Positions 36,935-43,868 of a DNA stretch of 64,000 bases are shown here, in pieces. Below the pieces are notes generated by a model, which saw only the letters and a list, made by a program, of their open reading frames with translations, made no database searches and was not told the origin of the DNA. The stretch is from JAEYZM01 sp943372195 (GTDB taxonomy: Bacteria > Bacteroidota > Bacteroidia > Sphingobacteriales > Sphingobacteriaceae). The position numbers and the translations under genes were made by a program. Position 1 is the stretch's first letter. The number at the start of each line of letters is the position of its first letter. Location: positions 1-64,000 of the forward strand of contig CALRXS010000012.1 of assembly GCA_943372195.1 (NCBI GenBank), written 5' to 3'.

Positions 36935-37228
36935 TTATCTAAAAACGATTTCTTTTACAATTTCTTTCGAAGCCTCTTCATTGACTCTTCGTATTAAATC
37001 TGTTTTCATAAAACTTAGCTCTTGTCTAAGTGTCGATGAATTAAGTGTTATATACAAAGTGCCATTTTTCAATGACATTCTTTCTGTACGCTGAGCAATC
37101 ATTTTTCCTACTATCTCTTCCCATTTATTTTTCACTTGCTCGAACCTATACCTATCCTCAATATGGTAATGTACCATCAATTTTTCGATAGCTTCTTTCA
37201 ACGACATTTCGTTACTTTTCCTTCTCAT
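36935..37228 (-). CDS. DUF721 (DciA-like) protein
   Basis: The 97-residue protein has the compact DUF721 pattern with WEEIVGKMIAQRT and LYITLNSSTLRQELSFMK. DUF721 proteins of the DciA group help load the replicative helicase in bacteria lacking DnaC. The gene overlaps recF by 4 bases, and recF-DUF721 pairing is common in Bacteroidota. The helicase-loader role in this organism is inferred from the family. Confidence 0.85.
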   Translation of the reverse strand: MRRKSNEMSLKEAIEKLMVHYHIEDRYRFEQVKNKWEEIVGKMIAQRTERMSLKNGTLYITLNSSTLRQELSFMKTDLIRRVNEEASKEIVKEIVFR

Positions 37229-38331
37229 TGTTGACTGATGATATTACCTTTTTCAATATCGAAAATACGACATTCTACTTGTATCTCTTCAAAAATTTTC
37301 TCCACTCTCGAACGCTCTGTATCTGTTATGAATATTTGTCCGAACGCCTCCTCACTCACCATCGCTAACAACTTCTTAATTCTTGAATCATCGAGCTTAT
37401 CAAAAATATCATCTAATAGCAATAAGGGTTTGTAGCCTTTCTTTAAATTCAAAAAAGCATAGTGTGCCAATTTTAAAGCTATGAGATATGATTTTTGCTG
37501 ACCTTGCGATCCGAATTTTTTCAAAGAGTAATCAGAAATTATAAAGGTAAAATCATCTTTATGTATACCGTAATTACTACGTTGAGTTATAAGGTCTTTG
37601 CGGATGTTATCTCTCAATAAATCTTTTAAATTATTTTCAGCAAGTTGCGATTCATAAATAAATTTCACATGTTCCATTCCTGAAGATAATCTTTGATAAA
37701 TATCATTAAACAAAGGGATGAATTCTTCAGCAAATGTTTTACGTTTTTGATAAATTTTATCTGCATATTGAACTAGAGATTCATCAAAAACATCCATCAT
37801 TTCTTGATCGAATGTATTAGACTCTGCGAACTTTTTTAGTAGCGCATTTCTATTTGTTAAGAGCTTATTGTAATAAATTAAATCATCGAGGTAATGATTG
37901 TCTACTTGTGAAATTGCATTGTCAATAAATTTCCTACGTTCTTCAGAGCCTTCGCTAATTAATTGATGATCTGCTGGCGATATTATGACTAAAGGGAAAA
38001 GTCCGATATGATCAGCTAAACGAGTGTATTCTTTATTATTTCTCTTGAATTGCTTTTTATGATTCTTCTTAAATCCGCAATAAACTGAATGCTCTTCATC
38101 ATTCATGTTGAAATCACCCTGAACAACAAAGAATGCCTCATCGTGAAATATACTTTGTGAGTCAATAGAATTGAAGTAACTCTTACACAAACATAAATAG
38201 TGTATAGCGTCTAAAACATTGGTTTTACCCGCCCCATTATGTCCGGTAAAGCAGTTCACCCCCTCTAGAAAGCTAAAGTTAGCCTCTCTATAGTTCTTAA
38301 AATTGATGAATGATAGTTGAGAAAGATGCAT
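37225..38331 (-). CDS. recF: DNA replication and repair protein RecF
   Basis: RecF is an SMC-like ATPase that helps RecA load at single-strand gaps. The 368-residue protein has Walker A FTGHNGAGKTNVLDAI near residue 28, a signature region KKFGSQGQQKSYLIALKLA and Walker B PLLLLDDIFDKLD. It overlaps the downstream DUF721 gene by 4 bases. A minus-strand TATATTTG promoter box lies 10 bases before its start, and the gene diverges from a TPR-protein gene. Confidence 0.96.
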   Translation of the reverse strand: MHLSQLSFINFKNYREANFSFLEGVNCFTGHNGAGKTNVLDAIHYLCLCKSYFNSIDSQSIFHDEAFFVVQGDFNMNDEEHSVYCGFKKNHKKQFKRNNKEYTRLADHIGLFPLVIISPADHQLISEGSEERRKFIDNAISQVDNHYLDDLIYYNKLLTNRNALLKKFAESNTFDQEMMDVFDESLVQYADKIYQKRKTFAEEFIPLFNDIYQRLSSGMEHVKFIYESQLAENNLKDLLRDNIRKDLITQRSNYGIHKDDFTFIISDYSLKKFGSQGQQKSYLIALKLAHYAFLNLKKGYKPLLLLDDIFDKLDDSRIKKLLAMVSEEAFGQIFITDTERSRVEKIFEEIQVECRIFDIEKGNIISQQ

Positions 38332-38341
38332 TTATGGTGGA

Positions 38342-38349
38342 CAAATATA
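38342..38349 (-). promoter_or_regulatory. TAnnTTTG -7 promoter box of recF
   Basis: The minus strand reads TATATTTG, ending ten bases before the recF ATG at 38331. Confidence 0.55.
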
Positions 38350-38408
38350 CCTAATTCAACTTATTTTCTTATAAAAGCATAATTACTTGCATCTCTGCCT
38401 GAAAACTG

Positions 38409-38416
38409 TATTTTTG
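38409..38416 (+). promoter_or_regulatory. TAnnTTTG -7 promoter box of the TPR-protein gene
   Basis: TATTTTTG lies 22 bases before the ATG at 38439, back to back with the recF promoter. Confidence 0.55.
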
Positions 38417-38438
38417 CAAACCTTAGGATTTATATAAC

Positions 38439-39107
38439 ATGTCAATAGAACAGGAAAACAACGGATTAGGAGAGCAATTCTCAAAAGCAGAAGGCTTTGT
38501 AACTGAAAACAGAAAAAGTTTACTAATTATTGGTGGAACTATAGTTGCATTAGTGCTTATCTATTTTGGATATCAAACATTTATAATGGTGCCAAGAGAG
38601 AAAGAAGCAGCAGAGCAAATGTTCATGGCAGAGCGCTATTTTGAGCAAGATTCATTAGACAAGGCAATCAATGGAGATGGTAATTTCCCTGGTTTTCAAG
38701 AAATTGTTGATGAATACGGAAGTACAAAAGCTGGTAACTTAGCTAAGTATTATTTAGGATTTGCCTATTTACGTAAAGGTCAATACGAACAAGCAGCAGA
38801 ATCATTATCAGAATTCAGCAGTACTGATGAAGTATTATCAGCATTAGCATTATCTGGTGTAGCAGATGCTTATTTAGAATTAAATAATTTAGAAGAAGCT
38901 ATTTCATACTACAAAAAAGCAGCAGCAAAATCGAAAGATGAGTTCACTGCTCCTATCATTTTAATGAAGTTAGGTATGGCGTATGAGAACAATGGTGATG
39001 CTAAAAAGGCAGTTGAAACTTACACTAAGATCAAAACTGAATACATAGAGTCATCTGAAGCAAAAGATATTGATAAATTTATTGCTAGAGCATCAGCAAA
39101 ACTTTAA
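38439..39107 (+). CDS. Membrane-anchored tetratricopeptide-repeat protein (YfgM-like)
   Basis: The 222-residue protein has a short cytoplasmic head, one transmembrane helix at about 27-49 (SLLIIGGTIVALVLIYFGY) and TPR units over about 90-215, for example AKYYLGFAYLRKGQYEQAAE and ADAYLELNNLEEAISYYKKA. This resembles YfgM, a partner of the secretion and folding machinery, but Bacteroidota have many such proteins. ribH follows after six bases, so the two are likely co-transcribed. Confidence 0.82.
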   Translation: MSIEQENNGLGEQFSKAEGFVTENRKSLLIIGGTIVALVLIYFGYQTFIMVPREKEAAEQMFMAERYFEQDSLDKAINGDGNFPGFQEIVDEYGSTKAGNLAKYYLGFAYLRKGQYEQAAESLSEFSSTDEVLSALALSGVADAYLELNNLEEAISYYKKAAAKSKDEFTAPIILMKLGMAYENNGDAKKAVETYTKIKTEYIESSEAKDIDKFIARASAKL

Positions 39108-39113
39108 CCATTC

Positions 39114-39602
39114 ATGTCTTCTGCCTTAAAAAACCTTTCAGACTTTAGTCATACGACAGTACCTTCTGCTAAGCCATACCGATTTGGTATTGTAGTTGCA
39201 GAATGGAATGCGGAGATTACATCTGCATTATTATCTGGCGCTGTTGATTCATTAATTAAAAATGGTGCAGAAGAAAAAAACATAGAAGTATTTAGAGTAC
39301 CCGGTACATTTGAATTGACATCGGGTGCTATATTACTTGCTGAGTCGAGTAAATTTGATGCTATTATTACCTTAGGATGTGTGATACAAGGTGAGACTAG
39401 GCACTTCGATTTTATTTGCAACGCAGTTGCTAATGGGGTCAGTAATGTGAGTATTAAAACTCAAATACCAGTTATTTTCGGAGTTTTAACAACAGATAAC
39501 TTGGAACAAGCAAAAGATCGCTCAGGCGGTAAACATGGCAATAAAGGCATTGAGGCAGGTATTACTGCAATAAAAATGGCTCAAATGCGTTCCCTTTTTT
39601 AA
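39114..39602 (+). CDS. ribH: 6,7-dimethyl-8-ribityllumazine synthase
   Basis: RibH condenses the pyrimidine intermediate with 3,4-dihydroxybutanone 4-phosphate to form lumazine, the penultimate step to riboflavin. The 162-residue protein has AEWNAEITSALLSGA, VPGTFELTSGA, LGCVIQGETRHFDFI with catalytic H97, and GVLTTDNLEQAKDR. No other rib gene is adjacent and no FMN riboswitch was seen; it follows the TPR-protein gene. Lumazine is also the antenna pigment of PhrB-like photolyases. Confidence 0.96.
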   Translation: MSSALKNLSDFSHTTVPSAKPYRFGIVVAEWNAEITSALLSGAVDSLIKNGAEEKNIEVFRVPGTFELTSGAILLAESSKFDAIITLGCVIQGETRHFDFICNAVANGVSNVSIKTQIPVIFGVLTTDNLEQAKDRSGGKHGNKGIEAGITAIKMAQMRSLF

Positions 39603-39617
39603 TTAGATTTATTTAAA

Positions 39618-39625
39618 TAACTTTG
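39618..39625 (+). promoter_or_regulatory. TAnnTTTG -7 promoter box of the small lipoprotein gene
   Basis: TAACTTTG lies 17 bases before the ATG at 39643. Confidence 0.55.
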
Positions 39626-39642
39626 TGTTAAATAATATAACA

Positions 39643-39780
39643 ATGAAAAAATTAATCGCAGCTATCATTTTAGGAGCATTTGTAATGATTGGTATCTCAT
39701 CATGTTCTTCACGTCAAGGTTGCCCTGGTGTAGCTGATAGCTACAAATTCAGAGGTAATAACAGAGGCGTTTGGAGATAA
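39643..39780 (+). CDS. Small lipoprotein, 45 residues, unknown function
   Basis: ATG at 39643 opens a 45-residue frame with a clean lipoprotein signal: charged MKK, a hydrophobic core and the lipobox GISSC (lipidated C21). The mature part is only about 25 residues (CSSRQGCPGVADSYKF then RGNNRGVWR). A well-placed TAnnTTTG box supports expression. It precedes the YtxJ-like gene by four bases, so the two probably share a transcript. I do not recognise a named family. Confidence 0.75.
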   Translation: MKKLIAAIILGAFVMIGISSCSSRQGCPGVADSYKFRGNNRGVWR

Positions 39781-39784
39781 TCAA

Positions 39785-40114
39785 ATGAACTGGATCGAGT
39801 TAAATCAATCTGAACAAATTTCCGAAATTAAGAATAAAGAGAAAGCCTCTCTTATATTCAAACATAGTACTCGCTGTTCTATAAGTAAAATGGCACTCAA
39901 GTTTTTTGAGCGTGATTGGAAAGAAGAACAAGATATCGACTGCTATTTTCTTGACATCCTAAGTAATAGAAATATTTCAAATCAAGTAGCGGAAGCATTT
40001 CATGTGTATCATGAATCTCCTCAGCTAATAGTTATTCGCAATTCAGAATGTATATTAGATTCTTCTCATTCTGACATTTCTGTAGAAGAAGTAATAGAAG
40101 TACTCTCTAAATAA
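39785..40114 (+). CDS. YtxJ-like bacillithiol-system thioredoxin-fold protein
   Basis: The 109-residue protein has the YtxJ pattern: NWIELNQSEQISEI at the start, then LIFKHSTRCSISKMALKFF with a single redox cysteine C31 where thioredoxins have CxxC, and YHESPQLIVI. YtxJ proteins are monothiol redox proteins proposed to act with bacillithiol as bacilliredoxins. It ends one base before the convergent OsmC-type gene, itself a peroxide-linked protein. Confidence 0.85.
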   Translation: MNWIELNQSEQISEIKNKEKASLIFKHSTRCSISKMALKFFERDWKEEQDIDCYFLDILSNRNISNQVAEAFHVYHESPQLIVIRNSECILDSSHSDISVEEVIEVLSK

Positions 40115-40115
40115 T

Positions 40116-40529
40116 TTAATAATTAAAATTCCAAGTTTGAATTAAATCTGGGTGTAGACTTTGTGCTACAGGGCAAGTTTTAGCGGTATGCTCAATAATT
40201 TTACGTTCTTTTTCGTTAAAATTTGACCCCTCTGGGAAATTGACAGCCACTTGAATCTCACCTACTCTACGTGGATCAGATTTCATTATTTTAGTGATTT
40301 CAATTTTAGTGCCTCTCAAACGATCTTCAAAACCTTGTGTTCTGGCTGCAATACCAACCACTGTAATCATACAACTACCTAATGAAGCAGCTAATAAATC
40401 AGTAGGTGAAAACGATTCGGCTTTTCCTTGGTTATCTAATGGAGCGTCAGTGATAATTTTATTGCCTGAATATAGATGTTGAGCTTCAGTTCTAAGTTCG
40501 TCGATATAAATAGTTTCGATGGTAGGCAT
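40116..40529 (-). CDS. OsmC/Ohr-family protein
   Basis: The 137-residue protein shows the OsmC pattern with two active cysteines: C53 in LAASLGSCMITVVG and C119 in HTAKTCPVAQSL. Family members reduce organic hydroperoxides using thiols. The form resembles the YhfA/OsmC subgroup more than Ohr, and its precise substrate is uncertain. It is convergent with the YtxJ-like gene. Confidence 0.88.
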   Translation of the reverse strand: MPTIETIYIDELRTEAQHLYSGNKIITDAPLDNQGKAESFSPTDLLAASLGSCMITVVGIAARTQGFEDRLRGTKIEITKIMKSDPRRVGEIQVAVNFPEGSNFNEKERKIIEHTAKTCPVAQSLHPDLIQTWNFNY

Positions 40530-40567
40530 AATTTTATGAATTTTACGTTCTGCTTATAATTGAATTA

Positions 40568-40575
40568 TAAATTTG
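40568..40575 (+). promoter_or_regulatory. TAnnTTTG -7 promoter box of the barrel-protein gene
   Basis: TAAATTTG lies 24 bases before ATG 40600 and overlaps an in-frame TTG at 40573, which argues against the longer start. Confidence 0.55.
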
Positions 40576-40599
40576 CATAATTATTGTTTAATATTGAAT

Positions 40600-41376
40600 A
40601 TGTATCGCCAATTACTTTTCATTTTTACGCTTTATTTCTTTGGGCATACACATTTTGCAATAGCTCAATCTTCTTCGTTAAATACTTTTAAAGATGAAGA
40701 AGCTACAAAATTTGTGTACAAAAAAGAATGGAGTGGTGGTGCAACTCTAAATAATAGAGGCTTTGGCGCAATAATTAGGTATGCAATAATACCTAGCAAC
40801 TTCATGAAAATTCAATTTGAGTCTGAATTGGTTAAGCTCAAACATGCAAAAGAAATCAAAGTTGTAAACCCCTATTATAATAATTCAAAATCTTATGTAT
40901 ATGGTAAAGAAAACGTTTTCTACCCGTTACGAACAGGTATTGGATCACAATTTTTAATATTTGATAAAGCTGCTAAAGATGGTGTTGAAGTAAGTGCTAC
41001 TTTCATGGGTGGAGCAAGCTGGGGTATATTGAAACCAGTATATTTAGAAGTATTAAAAGATAGCAACAATCCGTTTGAACCTGTGTTAGTATCAGAGAAA
41101 TTCGATAAAAATTTACATGATGAACGAAACATTTTAGGCTATTCGGGTTTTACTAAAGGGTTAAATGAGTTGTCGGTGGTGCCGGGTTTATATTTAAAAT
41201 CTGGACTTAATTTTGACTGGGGGTCAAAAGACGATCGCATCATGTGTATAGAGGCAGGTGTAGTTGTCGATTACTTTTTTAAAGAAGTGCCTATAATGGC
41301 TGAGTTTCAAAATATAAAAAACCAAAATGCATTTGTCTCATTATATGCGACAGTTCTTTTTGGTAAAAAATATTAG
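40600..41376 (+). CDS. Predicted outer-membrane protein, unknown function
   Basis: From ATG 40600 the protein has 258 residues. A signal peptide (LLFIFTLYFFGHTHFAIA-Q) precedes alternating strands with aromatic ends (WSGGATLNNRGFGAIIRYAI, FYPLRTGIGSQF, VVPGLYLKSGLNFDWG), which suggests an outer-membrane barrel. I do not recognise the family. The lipA promoter overlaps its stop codon, so lipA need not depend on this gene's transcript. Confidence 0.7.
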   Translation: MYRQLLFIFTLYFFGHTHFAIAQSSSLNTFKDEEATKFVYKKEWSGGATLNNRGFGAIIRYAIIPSNFMKIQFESELVKLKHAKEIKVVNPYYNNSKSYVYGKENVFYPLRTGIGSQFLIFDKAAKDGVEVSATFMGGASWGILKPVYLEVLKDSNNPFEPVLVSEKFDKNLHDERNILGYSGFTKGLNELSVVPGLYLKSGLNFDWGSKDDRIMCIEAGVVVDYFFKEVPIMAEFQNIKNQNAFVSLYATVLFGKKY

Positions 41377-41381
41377 TTTTG
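41374..41381 (+). promoter_or_regulatory. TAnnTTTG -7 promoter box of lipA
   Basis: TAGTTTTG overlaps the TAG stop of the upstream gene and ends four bases before the lipA ATG, implying a nearly leaderless mRNA. Confidence 0.55.
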
Positions 41382-41385
41382 CAAG

Positions 41386-42264
41386 ATGATTGATTTACCA
41401 ATTGTAACAGAAGAAAAAAGAGAACGCAAGCCAGAATGGTTGAGAGTAAAATTACCTGTAGGTAAAGAATATGCTCATGTTCGCAGTCTTGTCGACAAAC
41501 ATAAATTACATACCATTTGCGAGAGTGGCAATTGCCCAAATATGGGTGAATGTTGGGGTGCAGGCACTGCAACATTTATGATCTTGGGTAATATTTGTAC
41601 ACGATCATGTTCGTTTTGTGCAGTAGCAACAGGCAGACCATTGGCTGTTGATATGGAAGAACCAGAGAGAGTAGCTACCTCTGTACAATTAATGAATGTA
41701 AAGCATTGTGTAATTACATCTGTTGACAGAGATGATTTAAAAGATGGAGGTTCAATAATTTGGGCTGAAACGATAAATGCTATCAGAAGAAAATCACCTG
41801 AAACAACATTAGAAACTTTGTTACCTGACTTTAAAGGTCAATGGGATAATCTTGCGAGAGTTTTAGAAGTAAGACCAGAAGTTGTCTCTCATAATTTAGA
41901 AACTGTAAGAAGATTAACAAAAGAAGTTCGAATTCAAGCAAAATACGATAGAAGTTTAGAATGCTTGAAACATATATCAGCAGCCGGATTGAGAACTAAG
42001 TCGGGTATCATGCTCGGATTGGGTGAGACAGAGGATGAGGTGTATGAGGCAATGGATGATTTACTAGCAAATGGTGTACAAATATTAACCTTAGGCCAAT
42101 ATTTACAACCTACTAGAAAGCATCATGCGGTAATAGAATACATACATCCTGATTTATTTGCTAAGTTCAAAGAAGTGGGAATGGCTAAAGGGTTTAGAGT
42201 AGTAGAAAGCGGACCGATGGTTCGATCATCATACCATGCAGAAAAACATTTATTTGAACTTTAA
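41386..42264 (+). CDS. lipA: Lipoyl synthase
   Basis: LipA is a radical-SAM enzyme that inserts two sulfurs into octanoyl groups on the glycine cleavage H protein and 2-oxoacid dehydrogenases. The 292-residue protein has the auxiliary cluster motif CESGNCPNMGEC (C45, C50, C56), the radical-SAM motif CTRSCSFC (C71, C75, C78) and the C-terminal RSSYHAEK ending. Length is standard. The sigma-factor gene follows after six bases. Confidence 0.97.
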   Translation: MIDLPIVTEEKRERKPEWLRVKLPVGKEYAHVRSLVDKHKLHTICESGNCPNMGECWGAGTATFMILGNICTRSCSFCAVATGRPLAVDMEEPERVATSVQLMNVKHCVITSVDRDDLKDGGSIIWAETINAIRRKSPETTLETLLPDFKGQWDNLARVLEVRPEVVSHNLETVRRLTKEVRIQAKYDRSLECLKHISAAGLRTKSGIMLGLGETEDEVYEAMDDLLANGVQILTLGQYLQPTRKHHAVIEYIHPDLFAKFKEVGMAKGFRVVESGPMVRSSYHAEKHLFEL

Positions 42265-42270
42265 GAATTA

Positions 42271-42822
42271 ATGACACCAAAAATCAAGCAAAAGATTTCT
42301 GAGGAGGAATTAATTTATCTACTTAAGATAAAAGACACATCGGCATTAGAATATCTATATGATTACTACTCTAAAGCTTTGTATAATGTCATTTACCAAA
42401 TTGTACAAAGCGAAGAGGTAGCAGAAGATGTTTTACAAGAAACTTTTATTAAGATTTGGAATTCTTTTGAAATGTTCGATACTACTAAAGGACGTTTATA
42501 TACATGGTTTAGCAATATCGCTAGAAACTTATCAATAGATAAAGTAAGGTCTAAAGAATTTCGCAATCAATCACAAAACCAAGACATAGAAAATCACGTA
42601 AATGTGATAGATGTTCGTATAAATCATGCATTTAATACGGAGACTTTGGGCTTAAAAGAATTGGTAAATAAATTACGACCCGAATACAAACAATTGATAG
42701 AGTTGATTTATTTCAATGGCTTTACACATGCCGAAGTTGCAGAGCATTTAGATATGCCACTCGGTACTGTAAAGACAAGAATTAGAGCAGCTATTTTAGA
42801 ACTTAGAAAATATTTTAATTAA
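42271..42822 (+). CDS. ECF-type RNA polymerase sigma factor
   Basis: The 183-residue sigma-70 family protein has region 2 (about 30-95, with DVLQETFIKIWNSFEMFD and GRLYTWFSNIARNLSID) and region 4 (about 125-180, with LIELIYFNGFTHAEVAEHLDMPLGTVKTRI). The long region 4 helix motif fits the SigK/ECF19-like group, whose members are controlled by a RskA-type anti-sigma factor. That partner is encoded directly downstream. Confidence 0.92.
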   Translation: MTPKIKQKISEEELIYLLKIKDTSALEYLYDYYSKALYNVIYQIVQSEEVAEDVLQETFIKIWNSFEMFDTTKGRLYTWFSNIARNLSIDKVRSKEFRNQSQNQDIENHVNVIDVRINHAFNTETLGLKELVNKLRPEYKQLIELIYFNGFTHAEVAEHLDMPLGTVKTRIRAAILELRKYFN

Positions 42823-42823
42823 G

Positions 42824-43690
42824 GTGGACGTACAAGCATACATAGAATCAGGCGTATTGGAACTTTATGTTTCTGGTGCTCTCACAGAACAAGAGATGCG
42901 CGAAGTAGAACGTATGGCTCATCAATACCCAGTGATAAAACAAGAACTCGATGAGATCGAGAACAGTTTTTTCGAAATGGCCAATAATCTTCATACTGGA
43001 CCAAGAGCTTCTCTTAAAGATGAACTCTTGAAGAATGTAAAAATGAGTGTGACGGGTAGTACTCAAAAAAATATTGTTTCTGAAAAAGTAGCTGTAAATT
43101 CTGAATCGGTTGAACAAAAAGAAGAGACTGCAAAAGTCATTAACCTTCCGAAGAAAAAATCATACACTTATAAATTCGCATTAGCTGCTTCTATAGCATT
43201 ATTAATTGCAAGTACTTCAACTTTGTTAGTAGTATACAATTCACTTACTAACACAGAAGAAAAGCTAGTTGATTTACAAACTAAATACAACGAATCTACA
43301 ACTCGACTTGCTAGTTTAAAAACTAGTTATGATGAAAGTCAAAATATGATTGGCAGTTTACGTGCTGCTGATGTTCAAAAATTAAAGCTAGACGGAATGG
43401 CAATTTCACCTGAGTCAGAGGCGATGGTGCATTGGGACAAGGCTACAAAAAAAGTGATACTTGACCCTATGAATTTACCACGTACTGATGAAACACATGA
43501 TTATCAATTATGGGCAATTGTTGATGGTAAACCCGTTGACCTTGGTACGTTTAGTCCGGGCGACAACGAACTCAACATTTACCTTATGAAGTCTATCGAA
43601 GCACCACAAGCATTTGCAATCACACTAGAACCGAAAGGTGGCAGTGAGAACCCGACGATGGAGCAGATGTATGTGATGGGCAAGATTTAG
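42824..43690 (+). CDS. Transmembrane anti-sigma factor, RskA-like C-terminal domain
   Basis: The start is GTG at 42824, one base after the sigma-factor stop. The 288-residue protein has an N-terminal sigma-binding region (about 1-75, LELYVSGALTEQEMREVERM), a single membrane helix at about 116-138, a coiled segment, and a periplasmic RskA-type domain from about 185 (MVHWDKATKKVILDPMNLPR, HDYQLWAIVDGKPVDLG). It should hold the upstream sigma factor at the membrane until released. The inducing signal is unknown. Confidence 0.9.
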   Translation: MDVQAYIESGVLELYVSGALTEQEMREVERMAHQYPVIKQELDEIENSFFEMANNLHTGPRASLKDELLKNVKMSVTGSTQKNIVSEKVAVNSESVEQKEETAKVINLPKKKSYTYKFALAASIALLIASTSTLLVVYNSLTNTEEKLVDLQTKYNESTTRLASLKTSYDESQNMIGSLRAADVQKLKLDGMAISPESEAMVHWDKATKKVILDPMNLPRTDETHDYQLWAIVDGKPVDLGTFSPGDNELNIYLMKSIEAPQAFAITLEPKGGSENPTMEQMYVMGKI

Positions 43691-43868
43691 TACGTATTCA
43701 GTATTCAGTATTCCGAATCACTTAGCTTTGAAATTTGTCAAGATGATTGTTAGGTGTAACCGTAGGGGGTGATTCCATCACCCCATCAAGAATATTAGCA
43801 AATCAATTAACAATCATCGTGTCGTAAAACAAAAATTAGGTATCGGAATACGGAATACTGAATACGAC
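43691..43868. repeat. Nested inverted-repeat element between converging genes
   Basis: Outer arms: 43694-43718 (GTATTCA heptamers) and 43842-43865 (GGAATAC heptamers) are reverse complements with few mismatches. Middle arms: GATGATTGTTA (43742-43752) and TAACAATCATC (43808-43818) match perfectly. Core: GGGGTGAT and ATCACCCC (43766-43773, 43777-43784) form an 8-base stem with a 3-base loop. The whole 175-base gap between the anti-sigma gene and uvrA can fold as one structure. Confidence 0.8.
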
